From: Sansalvadorimonas sp965221135
Lineage (GTDB): Bacteria; Pseudomonadota; Gammaproteobacteria; Pseudomonadales; Endozoicomonadaceae
Direction: 5' to 3'
Assembly: GCA_965221135.1 (NCBI GenBank)
Contig: CBDCRZ010000087.1
Coordinates: forward strand, 1-64,000
DNA length: 64,000 nucleotides
Below are positions 35,898-44,843 of this stretch, one piece after another. A program made the position numbers and the translations under genes. A model generated the notes under the pieces. That model ran no database searches and was not told the DNA's origin. It saw only the letters and a list, made by a program, of their open reading frames with translations. Positions within the stretch are counted from its first letter, which is position 1, and each line of letters begins with the position of its first letter.

Positions 35898-35993
35898 CCG
35901 GGAAAAGCGTTCTTTTCAAGGCTTCCCCACAAAAACCATCCTACAAAATGCCCTGCTTTCACTGACTCAAAACCACCTTCATCTTATGAGATA

Positions 35994-36020
35994 CAAAAAA
36001 ACCGATGCAGTCGCATCGGC
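35994..36020 (-). terminator. Intrinsic terminator after tRNA-Arg copies 4 and 3
   Basis: On the minus strand GCCGATGC, loop GACT, GCATCGG, then T7. It ends the upstream pair before the second promoter. Confidence 0.9.
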
Positions 36021-36062
36021 GTTCTCACAAGAGGGGGGAGTTGAGACAATAAAAAGCAAAAA

Positions 36063-36139
36063 TGGCGCGCTCTGGAGGATTCGAACCTCCGACCGCCTGG
36101 TTCGTAGCCAGGTACTCTATCCAGCTGAGCTAAGAGCGC
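36063..36139 (-). tRNA. tRNA-Arg(ACG), copy 3 (variant acceptor stem)
   Basis: 77 nt with CCA. Same body and ACG anticodon, but the acceptor stem is GCGCTC/GAGCGC in place of GCGTCC/GGACGC, a compensated change on both sides. Confidence 0.98.
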
Positions 36140-36170
36140 GAAAAAAACACTTCAACTGCTTTTCTAAAAA

Positions 36171-36247
36171 TGGCGCGTCCTGGAGGATTCGAACCTCCGA
36201 CCGCCTGGTTCGTAGCCAGGTACTCTATCCAGCTGAGCTAAGGACGC
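36171..36247 (-). tRNA. tRNA-Arg(ACG), copy 4
   Basis: 77 nt with CCA, identical to copies 1 and 2. First gene of the upstream pair, 31 bp before copy 3. Confidence 0.98.
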
Positions 36248-36265
36248 GTTCCGCTGAGGCTGCGA

Positions 36266-36294
36266 ACTATAAGGATGCGCCTATTCTGAGTCAA
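36266..36294 (-). promoter_or_regulatory. Sigma-70 promoter for tRNA-Arg copies 4 and 3
   Basis: -35 TTGACT, 17-bp spacer, -10 TATAGT on the minus strand, the same hexamers and spacing as the promoter at 35869, which suggests that promoter and tRNAs were duplicated together. Confidence 0.8.
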
Positions 36295-36444
36295 CAGCGT
36301 AAAACCGAAATACGACAACACGTAGTTATCTTGTAACGCCTCCCCTGCAAAGGCTCCGACATAAACCTAACCTCGTTGTTAACGCATTACGTTCTTCGCT
36401 GCTGTCTATAGGAATCAGGAATAATTTAAAACGGCAGCTATCTT

Positions 36445-37467
36445 ATGATGAAACAGATCACCACTCACACACTCAGGCTCTCCATACGGCTTTCTTTGCT
36501 GTTAACCCTGCTTACAATAAACAGCTGGGGTCAAAATATTGAGGTTGGCTATAGCTGCACAGGATATCCCTATGACTCACTCCACTCCGCCTACTGCGCA
36601 GTACTGAATGCTACTGTAGACAATTGGAAGTACTGTTTTGACACCCCATCCAAAGACATCCCGGGCATCTACGATGACGTCAAATCTGCAACCGGGGATG
36701 GGGAAATACAGGCCATCATCACGAATATAGTGAAACAGACCTGGAACAATAAATGCGATAAACAAGATAAAAAAGGCGTTGAGGCAACGTTTATGTATTT
36801 ACTTCGCCTCAACCCGACTTATATTCGCGACCAGTTCACCGGTCTGGTCAAAAGTCTTTTTCCTGCGGGAAATGTACCAGATACGCCTATACTGCTGATC
36901 CCCGGGGCTGGAATTCTATTCGAGCTGCCGTCCATCGTTGATATGCTAAACCCTAAGGAAATGCTGGCTATTGATCCAAATCCAGAAGACATCAAAAAGA
37001 CCGACAAGCTAATGCAATATCCCGCTTATCAACAGGCAAAAGATAGTATAAAAAGTTACTACTACAAACATGGTTATATCGGCAAACCATACTCTCTCTG
37101 CTCAGACATGGGCTCTAGAGTCAATGTCCTTTCTCAGGTTGATGCCGCGCTGTTTATAAACCCCGGCATACTCATTCAAAACAATAGCCTGTCGGATTCC
37201 TGGAAGAGCATCTTTGATGACGCCCTCAATAAACTGAAACCCGGAGGACATGGCATATTCATACTGCAGTCAAAATTGGAAAGAGACCATTTAAAGCGCT
37301 ACCTTGCTAATAAGAAAGGCTATAAAGCGCCGGTCTCTACATGCACCGAAGGTGAGTTCTTTAGCATTTTCCATGACCCTTCTCTTCGTTTTTATACCTG
37401 CGGTGTCCGCGTACAAAAAATCATTAATGAACCGATAAAATCTGTAACCTCACACTCTGAGCTTTAA
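36445..37467 (+). CDS. Exported protein with S-adenosylmethionine-methyltransferase-like fold
   Basis: A 340-residue protein not placed in a named family. The signal peptide ends near NSWGQ (about residue 30). Residues about 35-130 are Cys-containing and unique. From residue 149, LLIPGAGILFELPSIVDML followed by MLAIDPNPEDIKK has the shape of methyltransferase motif I (Gly-rich loop) and the acidic end of strand 2. LNKLKPGGHGIFIL near 262-275 matches the family's motif IV-V strand. The GxGxG is relaxed (GAG). Nine or so cysteines fit an oxidising compartment. Export of a SAM-dependent fold implies action outside the cytoplasm or loss of activity. ATG 36445 or 36448. Confidence 0.65.
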   Translation: MMKQITTHTLRLSIRLSLLLTLLTINSWGQNIEVGYSCTGYPYDSLHSAYCAVLNATVDNWKYCFDTPSKDIPGIYDDVKSATGDGEIQAIITNIVKQTWNNKCDKQDKKGVEATFMYLLRLNPTYIRDQFTGLVKSLFPAGNVPDTPILLIPGAGILFELPSIVDMLNPKEMLAIDPNPEDIKKTDKLMQYPAYQQAKDSIKSYYYKHGYIGKPYSLCSDMGSRVNVLSQVDAALFINPGILIQNNSLSDSWKSIFDDALNKLKPGGHGIFILQSKLERDHLKRYLANKKGYKAPVSTCTEGEFFSIFHDPSLRFYTCGVRVQKIINEPIKSVTSHSEL

Positions 37468-37478
37468 TCCAGAGTGTG
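37451..37478 (+). terminator. Hairpin across the stop codon of the exported methyltransferase-like gene
   Basis: CACACTCT and AGAGTGTG pair around a 12-nt loop that contains the TAA. No T-run. Weak call. Confidence 0.35.
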
Positions 37479-37570
37479 CGACCAACACCGAAAGCCATTC
37501 GCCGGGAAAAGTCGCTCCCTTCTCCAGGCTGCGTTGACAATGTACCCTGACTACATCTCATGATGCTCCC

Positions 37571-38218
37571 ATGCAAACACTTCTCGAAGCCATTGAACCC
37601 TACCGACACATTATCTGGGACTGGAACGGCACACTGGTCAACGATGCGCCCCACGCCAGAGATATTGTTAACCTGATGCTGCAGGAACAGCAGCTGCCTG
37701 AACTCACTCTTGAACAATATAAAGACGCCTTCTGCCACCCGGTCATCGACTTCTATAAAGGTTTGGGGCTGGACTGTTCCGAGAAAGGCTTCGCCACTAT
37801 CTGTGAAGTTTTTAACCTGGAATACAACCTGCGTCGTCCGTCTATCAGTGTGCACCAGAACGCTCTCACAATTGCACGACAGATATCCAGCAGCACCCGC
37901 ACGCAATCTATCCTGTCAGCCTATGCAGAACATTTGCTGCTTGAGCACACTCGCATGCTGGGCATAACGGACTACTTCGATAATATTTGTGGACTGGGAG
38001 ATCTGGGGGCTGCCTCAAAAATCGCACGAGGAAAAGCCCTGCTGGAACTGTCAGGCATTCCCGCACAGGACACCATTATTGTTGGCGACACAGATCACGA
38101 CTGGGAAACCGCACAGGAGCTGGGAACAGGTATCGTCCTTATCGCACAAGGCCACCAATCTCAGGCTCGCCTGAATAAGCTGCATCCAAACACCCTCGCA
38201 AGCCTGACAGCGCTATAG
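37571..38218 (+). CDS. HAD-superfamily phosphatase, phosphoglycolate-phosphatase-like
   Basis: A 215-residue cytoplasmic hydrolase. Motif I is IWDWNGTLVND with the nucleophilic Asp; DxD is DWN here, with Asn as in some family members, which may change the second acid function. Motif II is a Ser in the STRTQSILSAY segment. Motif III is a Lys in SKIARGK, and motif IV is VGDTDHDW. The cap insert at about residues 20-90 is of the small-helical type. The substrate is unknown. It starts 103 bp after the previous gene and 52 bp before yeiP. Confidence 0.85.
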   Translation: MQTLLEAIEPYRHIIWDWNGTLVNDAPHARDIVNLMLQEQQLPELTLEQYKDAFCHPVIDFYKGLGLDCSEKGFATICEVFNLEYNLRRPSISVHQNALTIARQISSSTRTQSILSAYAEHLLLEHTRMLGITDYFDNICGLGDLGAASKIARGKALLELSGIPAQDTIIVGDTDHDWETAQELGTGIVLIAQGHQSQARLNKLHPNTLASLTAL

Positions 38219-38270
38219 GGGCTGTTTATAATAGCGGCCATTTTCTGATCGACACATACGAGAACGTCAT

Positions 38271-38837
38271 ATGCCGGCTGCGAACGAGCTCAAACGCGGA
38301 AACATCGTGGAAATCAATGGCCACTACTATCAGGTCAAAAACATTGATGCCAAAAGCCCTTCTTCCCGGGGCGCGCAAACCCTGTACAAGATCCGCTTCA
38401 ACCAGGTTCCCGGTGGTCGCAAACTGGAAGGTTCCTACACCGGTGGTGACCAGTTCCCCCCTGTAGACATGATTCGCCGGGAATCCTCCTTCCTCTACAA
38501 AGATGGCGATTTCTACACATTTATGGATGCCGAAGACTACAGCCAGTACAGCCTGGGCGAAGGTGAACTGGATGGTCAGCTGGAGTACCTGCAGGACGGC
38601 ATGGAAAACATCACTGTATTGATTGTGGACGAACGTCCTCTGGCTATCGAGCTGCCTCAATCTGTGGTGATGGAAGTTGTGGAAACCACGCCCGCCATCA
38701 AAGGTGCCACCGCTGCGGCACGTACCAAACCTGCCCGTATGGCCACCGGCCTTGAAGTGCAGGTACCGGAATATCTGGCACCAGGTGAGACTATCAAGAT
38801 CAACACCGAAACCGGCAAGTTTATGTCCCGCGCCTGA
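38271..38837 (+). CDS. yeiP: Elongation factor P-like protein YeiP
   Basis: A 188-residue EF-P paralogue. It matches E. coli YeiP end to end: MPAANELKRGNI, the tip loop SPSSRGAQT, MDAEDYSQY, and ATGLEVQVPEYL. The tip carries Arg where EF-P carries a modified Lys, as in other YeiP proteins. EF-P-type proteins relieve ribosome stalling; the role of YeiP is less clear. The first gene of a likely unit with yjaG 47 bp downstream. Confidence 0.93.
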   Translation: MPAANELKRGNIVEINGHYYQVKNIDAKSPSSRGAQTLYKIRFNQVPGGRKLEGSYTGGDQFPPVDMIRRESSFLYKDGDFYTFMDAEDYSQYSLGEGELDGQLEYLQDGMENITVLIVDERPLAIELPQSVVMEVVETTPAIKGATAAARTKPARMATGLEVQVPEYLAPGETIKINTETGKFMSRA

Positions 38838-38884
38838 AGACGCTCCGGACACGGACCCGATACGCACATACCAGAGGTAGTATT

Positions 38885-39493
38885 TTGAGCGACACACAGC
38901 TTCCCGAAGCACTGGAAAAAACCCTGAAAGACTTCAAGCCCTGGCAGTGGACGGCCTTCAGCACAGCCATTGCCCAGCGCAGCCTGCCAAACTATGGGCT
39001 TTTTTCTGAAGTCACCGGCTTTGGCGACGCCAGCGAGCTCAACCACGCCCTGAATATGCTCTGGGATCATATTGCCGGCCAGCAGTCCGCCAAGAACTTT
39101 GAACGACTACTGGAACGCCTGGAAGAACAAACGCCAGACCTCGACAACTTTGATATGTATGGTGTTTACCCGGCTCTGGACGCTATTGTCTCCCTGACCA
39201 CTGCTGTACACTGTGCCATGAACCCGGACAGCGAAGACGCCGACAGCAATGCCCGTGTCTCCTTCTCCACCATCAGCCGGTTTACCTCTCAGGTTGAAGT
39301 GCCGGACCTGAGCGGCGTAGAGCTCAACCAATACCTGGAGAAAAGTCCGCTGATGCTCCAGCACCTGGACTTTATTGATGAGCTGGTAAACCTGCTAAAA
39401 AACGGCAAACCCAACCCGGAAACCAGAAAGGCACTGCGCACTCTGGCAACCAATGAAGGTATCAGCGAGCTGGGCATAAGCCTGGAAGGCTAG
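38885..39493 (+). CDS. yjaG: YjaG / DUF416 family protein
   Basis: A 202-residue helical acidic protein of the DUF416 (YjaG) family of unknown function. Family-typical features are LPxWQWTAFSTAIAQRSLPNY near the start and LLERLEEQTPDLDNF. The start is a TTG at 38885 preceded by AGAGG, and the alignment of the first residues supports it. It lies 47 bp after yeiP and probably shares its transcript. Confidence 0.85.
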   Translation: MSDTQLPEALEKTLKDFKPWQWTAFSTAIAQRSLPNYGLFSEVTGFGDASELNHALNMLWDHIAGQQSAKNFERLLERLEEQTPDLDNFDMYGVYPALDAIVSLTTAVHCAMNPDSEDADSNARVSFSTISRFTSQVEVPDLSGVELNQYLEKSPLMLQHLDFIDELVNLLKNGKPNPETRKALRTLATNEGISELGISLEG

Positions 39494-39579
39494 CTATTTG
39501 ACCGAAGCTTCCCTGCTGCAGGCAGCAAAGGCCTATACAATACCAGTCCAGACTGCGGTACTGCTTTACAAGGTGCTTT

Positions 39580-39783
39580 ATGGATATTGCTGAATTTGAA
39601 GACCTGATGTTAACGCTGCTGATTCCGGCGCTTATCCTGTTTATGGGATTTATCGTCTGGGATCTGTCGCGAAAAAGCAAAGCGGGAAAGTTTGGCTCTT
39701 TTATTCTTTTTGGCACTCTGGGATTAGGCGTACTGGGCTTTGCGATCAAGAAAGTGATTGCGATGAACCTGGGTATTGGTTAA
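39580..39783 (+). CDS. DUF2788-domain small membrane protein
   Basis: A 67-residue protein with two membrane segments (residues about 10-27 and 38-60) around a basic loop (SRKSKAGKFG). The pattern LSRKSKAGKFGSFILFGTLG is typical of DUF2788 proteins, whose function is unknown. A decayed second copy of its 3' two-thirds lies at 41156-41267, between two paralogous effector-like genes. Confidence 0.85.
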   Translation: MDIAEFEDLMLTLLIPALILFMGFIVWDLSRKSKAGKFGSFILFGTLGLGVLGFAIKKVIAMNLGIG

Positions 39784-39833
39784 TACCGGAAGAATCCGGG
39801 CGCCCCTGACCAGGGTCGCCCGAAAGCGCCAGA

Positions 39834-41009
39834 CTAGCGATTGCGCCGGTCCCGCAATGGCCTTCTGATGAGTTGCGAAGGAGCCTTTACAGGCATTTCA
39901 CCCGCGTCATCGGCAGAGGTCATTTCACGCGCCCTCTTGCTGACAGGTGGTGCCAGCTCTTCACCTTGCTCTTCGCTATCGTCACCATCAGCTTTCAGAG
40001 CCTGAAACGTCTCAATAATACAACTTTTCGAAGTAGTCAGTTTACTCCATTCGTGTAACAGGGAATCCATGGACTCTTCCATCAGATCCAGCTCAACTTC
40101 GAGGGGCTCATCATCTCCTTTCTCCATTCGTTCCATCGCTACAGTACAATGGCCTCGATACATCTCTAAACGTGAAAGGTAACGCTTCGCGCTACCCAAC
40201 ACCTGCTGATACTCATCACGCTCATCAGGTGTAAGATAGCTCAGGCAGTCAGCTTTACTCATTCCGGCCTCACTGGCAATACCAGGAAACGACTCTATCA
40301 AAGAAACAACCATAGAAGCACAAGTACTCTCCGGGGGCTTATCGTCATATTCCTGACAAAGGCGATCCTGATAAATCCGCGCTGTCATATCTTCAAACAG
40401 CTTTATTTTTTCATTGACCTTTTCTGTGATGAGTTCACACTGGTTGATGTGTTTACGCAGCAGAATGTCTTTTAGCTTACGCACCAATTGTCGCACTTCA
40501 GGCGCAAGAGCACCCACCTCATCTCTCAGTTCACAGGCTCGCTTCTGCAGAACTTCAGCATCCGCTTCGGTCTCTGCCAGTTCAGATTGTATGGCTGGAA
40601 TGGTTCCGTTAACTCGACCAGCATCCCGTACATCAACTAAACCCTCACCCCTGGCTCGCTTAATCATTGCAACCAGTTCACCAGTGTTTAGCTCATAGAG
40701 TTCTTCCTGGCTTAACAAGGCATCTCTGGTACCAAGAGGCTCCGCTGATGAACTATCTTTAATGAAACGAATCGGCGCACCAAAAACAGAGGGCACCCTC
40801 TTCTGAATCACCAGCATGTTGTTTTTGGAGCTCAGACGCTCCATTCCCCCGGATGATGTTTCTTCCAGGCAAGGAAAACATTGCATTGTCGCTACATTAG
40901 CACCTGCAAACAAGCCCTCCTCAAGAGCGTTTTTATTGCATTCTATTCGACCAGCATTACAGTCTCCGGCACACTCTCGCAGCGAATACATTTTATTTGA
41001 CGACCTCAT
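39834..41009 (-). CDS. Effector-like protein, paralogue A (coiled coil, basic tail)
   Basis: Unrecognised 391-residue protein, paralogous to the one at 41370-42617. ATG at 41009 with AAGGAG 9 bases upstream. The first 60 residues are Cys-rich (nine or so Cys). A helical, acidic middle follows: LNTGELVAMIKRARGEG, then QRACELRDEVGALAPEVRQL. The best shared block with the paralogue is RIYQDRLCQEYDDKPP ... CLSYLTPDERDEYQQVL. Close to the end is PPVSKRAREM and a final RRPLRDRRNR, which look like nuclear-localisation-type basic patches. No signal peptide or membrane segment. Function unknown; a secreted host-directed protein is inferred. Confidence 0.75.
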   Translation of the reverse strand: MRSSNKMYSLRECAGDCNAGRIECNKNALEEGLFAGANVATMQCFPCLEETSSGGMERLSSKNNMLVIQKRVPSVFGAPIRFIKDSSSAEPLGTRDALLSQEELYELNTGELVAMIKRARGEGLVDVRDAGRVNGTIPAIQSELAETEADAEVLQKRACELRDEVGALAPEVRQLVRKLKDILLRKHINQCELITEKVNEKIKLFEDMTARIYQDRLCQEYDDKPPESTCASMVVSLIESFPGIASEAGMSKADCLSYLTPDERDEYQQVLGSAKRYLSRLEMYRGHCTVAMERMEKGDDEPLEVELDLMEESMDSLLHEWSKLTTSKSCIIETFQALKADGDDSEEQGEELAPPVSKRAREMTSADDAGEMPVKAPSQLIRRPLRDRRNR

Positions 41010-41155
41010 ACGTAATCTCCTTTTTACTAATCTACAAACACACCCCTACCGGAGCATTCACATACATATTTAGAAAGGAGAGAGCAGGAAGGGTTCAAAC
41101 AATAAGGTTGGTATAGCTAACAAGTCTCAACTGATGCAGGGAACGGGTCGCACAA

Positions 41156-41267
41156 ATAAAAAAGCGAAGCGAGAAAGTTTGGCTCTTTTATTCTTTCTGG
41201 CTCCCTGATCTTTTGACACTCTGGGGTTAGGCGTACTGGGCTTTGTGATCAAGAAAATGATTGCATG
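41156..41267 (+). pseudogene. Relic of the DUF2788 gene
   Basis: Closely matches 39670-39765: an AAAGTTTGGCTCTTTTATTC block and a GGCGTACTGGGCTTTGTGAT block are nearly unchanged. There is an insertion between the two blocks and a frame change near 41205, so no protein can be made. It marks the left part of a tandem duplication. Confidence 0.85.
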
Positions 41268-41369
41268 ACTGAGTATTGGCTGATTCCAGAAGAGTTCGGG
41301 CGGCCAGCTAAACAGCTCCAATTAAGGCCAGCTCCACTATCAAGAGCTCACTCAGGCCGCCCGGTTTCA

Positions 41370-42617
41370 TTAACGCTGATTGCGATACATCTTCGCTCTA
41401 ACCAAAGAGTTCATCTCAGGTATCCTCTCAACAGGTCTTCCGTCAGGTTTACCCTTATAATATTTTCTGAGAGGTTTTGCCTTTGGATTTGCTTGAGTTT
41501 GAGTTTGGGTCGCCGCATCTACCTTACGGGATTTCTTACTGGCTGGTGCTGCCAGAACTTCACTCTCACCTGTTTTACCTGAAGAACAATCATCTGCTTT
41601 GGCATCCAGAAGTGCCTGATAGGCCATATAAATAAGACCTCGCGGAGAAGACAGATGACTCCACTCATGAATCAGAGACTCCCTGGACTCTTCCGCCTGA
41701 ATCAGTTCACTTCCCTTAATATCATTTTCAATCTTCAAGTGCTGCTGAACTTCTGCACACCACTCCTGAAACTGCTTCACACGTTCACAGTAATCCGTTG
41801 TGATTGCCAACACCCTCTCATACTCTCTACGCTCATCAGGTGTGAGATAGGCCAGCCTGTCAGCCTCACTCATTTCGACCTTTTTGCCAGCATCAATGGC
41901 ACTTTTCACAATAGCTCCAAGTACAGAAGCACAGGTGAACTCCGGAGGCATCGCTTCACGTTCTTTACGTAGACGATCCTTGTAAATATCCTCTGTCATA
42001 CTCTGAAACAGGGTTATCTTTGCATCCGCATTTTGTCTACATTTTTCACACTGAAAAATGTTCTTATCCAGCAGTACACTCTGTGCTTCGCGCTTACAAT
42101 CAGGCTCTTTCTCAAGCAGTGCAGCAAATACAGACGCTACATCAACTGAACGCCTACTAGCACTAGAACCGGTAAAAAACTCTTCAGCCTGTTTCAGTTG
42201 TTGCCCTTTGGAACCATATTCATCGGCTTGCTCCTGCCTGGCAATCAGTTCAAGCTCATCTGCGTCAGTGAGCTCCCCTTCTCGTAATTCGAGAAGCTCG
42301 GCTTTTCTATCACTAATCCTGAGAGCAGGCGTATCCAACGCTGATAAGCCCTCCGAATGCTGCTCTCTTGCCAGTTCAAGGGATGATGTCCCGCCTTGAC
42401 ATAACCCCCCTGACGAATGAGGGAAGTATTGCAATACATTGCCCATGAAATGACAAGTAACAAAGCCCGTATTACTCGCATTACATAAACCGCCTTGACC
42501 ACTGTAGCCACGAGCTTCATTAGGAGCTCTAAACATATTCGGACCAGAATTCAAGCGCCGAACAGGGGCATCCACGAGACTCGCAGGCTGCACACTCATT
42601 TGATTGACACGCTCCAT
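41370..42617 (-). CDS. Effector-like protein, paralogue B
   Basis: Unrecognised 415-residue paralogue of the gene at 39834. ATG at 42617 with AAGGAG upstream. Shared blocks are IYKDRLRKEREAMPPEFTCA, RLAYLTPDERREYERVL and LIHEWSHLSSPRGLI, about 40-50 percent alike by eye. The N-terminal 90 residues differ from paralogue A. The basic patch ASKKSRKVDAATQ lies at the same place as SKRARE in A and resembles a classical monopartite nuclear signal; a longer basic tail (KAKPLRKYYKGKPDGRP) follows. The upstream regions (41041-41067 and 42653-42679) are also alike, so gene and promoter were duplicated together. Confidence 0.75.
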   Translation of the reverse strand: MERVNQMSVQPASLVDAPVRRLNSGPNMFRAPNEARGYSGQGGLCNASNTGFVTCHFMGNVLQYFPHSSGGLCQGGTSSLELAREQHSEGLSALDTPALRISDRKAELLELREGELTDADELELIARQEQADEYGSKGQQLKQAEEFFTGSSASRRSVDVASVFAALLEKEPDCKREAQSVLLDKNIFQCEKCRQNADAKITLFQSMTEDIYKDRLRKEREAMPPEFTCASVLGAIVKSAIDAGKKVEMSEADRLAYLTPDERREYERVLAITTDYCERVKQFQEWCAEVQQHLKIENDIKGSELIQAEESRESLIHEWSHLSSPRGLIYMAYQALLDAKADDCSSGKTGESEVLAAPASKKSRKVDAATQTQTQANPKAKPLRKYYKGKPDGRPVERIPEMNSLVRAKMYRNQR

Positions 42618-42782
42618 AATAAAACTCCTTTTTGATTACTGATCGACCGACACACCACTACCGGCGCATTCACATACAGATACAGATTTGGAGAGGTACT
42701 AATCCGCAAGGGTTCAAACAAGAGAGTCAGTAACGCTAACAACCTGCAACTTACGCGGGAAACGAGCCCCACAGGCACAAAA

Positions 42783-42816
42783 AAAGGAAGGTCTGCGAAC
42801 AGGCCTTCCTTTTCCA
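42783..42816 (-). terminator. Intrinsic terminator between the transporter gene and paralogue B
   Basis: AAGGAAGGTCTG and CAGGCCTTCCTT pair with one G-U around a short loop, A7 before and T4 after. It lies 55 bp past the transporter stop on the minus strand. Confidence 0.8.
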
Positions 42817-42870
42817 TTTTTAGCCGTTACTACCAGCAAAATGAACTTTATGCTGGTTTAACCGCGACTC

Positions 42871-44277
42871 TCAGAAGTAGCCGATGTTCCCCAGTGCGGC
42901 AACAATAGCAAACAGCAGAAGCACACCAATGACACTGAGGAACTTACCGGTTTTGATAAAGTCCGAGGTAGCCACCAGACCCGTAGCGTGAGCAAGGGCA
43001 TTCGGCGGTGTACTGATTGGCAGCGCCATCGCCATGGAAGCTGACAGAGCCACACTCACCACAATAATGCTCAGCCCTCCATGATCACTCAAACCAGTCA
43101 AGGCTGTAGCCATAGACACGGCTATGGGCATCAAAAGATTGGTGGTCGCGGTATTGGACATAAACGTCGACATCACCATAGAGAGCACACAGAGAACGAA
43201 GAGCACAGGGAATATACCCATATTCTCCAGAGGAATACTGCCCACGACGGTGCGCGCCAACCCACTCTTTTCAAGGGCATAACCCAGAGCGATACCACCC
43301 GCGATCAACCAGAGCACTTCCCAGTTGATCTTGCGAATATCTTTGGTGTTCACAATGCCCGTGAGGGAGAACACCACCACGGGCAGCAATGCCACGACAT
43401 AGGAGTTAATACCGTGCACGCCGGATGTCATCCACAAAATGAAAGTCAGGATCGTGGTGCCGTATACGATATATGCCTTGGACGAACGCTCAAATGTGGA
43501 GTTAATCTCCAGATGAATATCTTTCACCTTGGTTGGGTAGATTTTCTGCAGCAGATACCAGCTGATCACAACCATCAGCAAACCAAGGGGAACAGCAAAC
43601 AGCATCCAGCCACCAAAGCTGAGGGCGTATTCACCGGTCAGGTAACGAAAGGCGATCGCGTTAGGGGGAGTACCAATAGGGGTACCAATGCCGCCCATGT
43701 TAGCAGCGACTGGAATACTCATAACCAGCGCTTTAACACCCAGGTCGTCTTTATCCAGGTTTTTCAGCAGTGGCGTGAGGATGGTCAGCATCATCGCCGT
43801 AGTCGCCGTGTTACTCATAAACATGGAGAACACTGCGGTGATCATCATCAGCCCCAGCATCACCAGGGAGTAGTTGCTGCCAATCGGCAGCAGCAGTACC
43901 CGGGCCAGGTTAATATCCAGCTTATACTTGGTCGCCGCGGATGCTATGAAGAACCCGCCCATAAACAGAATAATCACGGGGGAAGCAAAGCTGCCCAGTA
44001 TATGGCGATAGTCGAAGAACATCTCAGGGGGAATATCCCCCCGCAGAAGGAAGGGTGTGCTCGTCGACGCTGTAACCGCCAGCGCGCCAATAATCATAAC
44101 GGAGGTGGCATAGGCCGGCACAAGCTCGGAGGCCCATAGCAGGGTTGCAAGTACGAACAGCGCCAGAACACGCTGACCCACAGGTGTAATGCCGTCAATA
44201 GGAATGGACCCAAGCGGCAGCGCCATCAGCAAGACGTAGAGCCCTGCAACAATGACAAGTTTGATATTTCGATGCAT
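42871..44277 (-). CDS. SLC13/DASS-family sodium:carboxylate symporter
   Basis: A 468-residue inner-membrane transporter with about 12 membrane segments. The two SNT motifs are present: SNTATTAMMLTIL and SNTATTNLLMP, each in a re-entrant loop after a broken helix, and two matching TPPNA turns (GTPIGTPPNAIAF, PISTPPNALAH). This is the divalent-anion:Na+ symporter family, which takes up C4 dicarboxylates, citrate or sulfate. The exact substrate cannot be read from sequence. Its long upstream region (566 bp) holds no gene. Confidence 0.9.
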   Translation of the reverse strand: MHRNIKLVIVAGLYVLLMALPLGSIPIDGITPVGQRVLALFVLATLLWASELVPAYATSVMIIGALAVTASTSTPFLLRGDIPPEMFFDYRHILGSFASPVIILFMGGFFIASAATKYKLDINLARVLLLPIGSNYSLVMLGLMMITAVFSMFMSNTATTAMMLTILTPLLKNLDKDDLGVKALVMSIPVAANMGGIGTPIGTPPNAIAFRYLTGEYALSFGGWMLFAVPLGLLMVVISWYLLQKIYPTKVKDIHLEINSTFERSSKAYIVYGTTILTFILWMTSGVHGINSYVVALLPVVVFSLTGIVNTKDIRKINWEVLWLIAGGIALGYALEKSGLARTVVGSIPLENMGIFPVLFVLCVLSMVMSTFMSNTATTNLLMPIAVSMATALTGLSDHGGLSIIVVSVALSASMAMALPISTPPNALAHATGLVATSDFIKTGKFLSVIGVLLLFAIVAALGNIGYF

Positions 44278-44843
44278 GAGGTTATCTCTTGGGATTTCCG
44301 GATACGCAATAAACTGGCATCAATACTAGAACCGATCTCCCAAACCACCCATTGCTCTGCATCAACAAATTATACTTTCGGTCAACTTTCTGTAGTTTTT
44401 AACAGGAATTTTGTACGTTAACTTGATACTCTTATCCGTTTAACTACCTACTTCTCAAGCCATATTTCCTCTCTTGTAATAATACTCACGCTCCGCCTCA
44501 AAGATTCGCCAACCATAAACACAACCGTACTTCCGACGGCTTACCTTTACCAATACAGCCATCTGAGAAATAGCCTGCCCCTATAAACAATTTTTTTGTT
44601 CCAGATTTCTATAAACTGGCACAATGGTACAAACAAAGAATCAGCAACAACTCACAATAATTCACAACAGCAACCAACTGGAGTAACAACAAAAAGGAAT
44701 CGAAGGATATGGCTTCTAAGCGCTAGAGCCATAGCCTCTTAACCACCCTGCCAGCCTTTCTAACAAATACCCCTGACTAATGACCTGAATCCCTTATGCC
44801 TTGTCTGACATCAATATAGAGAAACATTGGAAGCGCATTAATC
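44278..44843. other. 566-bp AT-rich intergenic region between divergent genes
   Basis: I see no ORF with a ribosome site, RNA gene or clear repeat. It should hold promoters for the transporter (leftwards) and the secreted protein (rightwards). Confidence 0.5.

Noticed and set aside
35606..36247. A repeat array with spacers, considered as a CRISPR
   Set aside because: The repeats are 77-bp tRNA genes with cloverleaf structure and unequal spacing.
35986..36336. An open frame of 116 codons on the plus strand repeating RIRTSDRLVRSQVLYPAEL
   Set aside because: It is the complement of two tRNA-Arg genes; such products are a well-known annotation artefact.
39800..39826. A GC-rich imperfect hairpin between the DUF2788 gene and paralogue A
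   Set aside because: Pairing is imperfect and there is no T-run, so I did not list it, although a bidirectional terminator is possible.
43081..44139. A 352-codon plus-strand frame, His/Gln-rich
   Set aside because: It is antisense to the SLC13-type transporter, with composition typical of a shadow frame.
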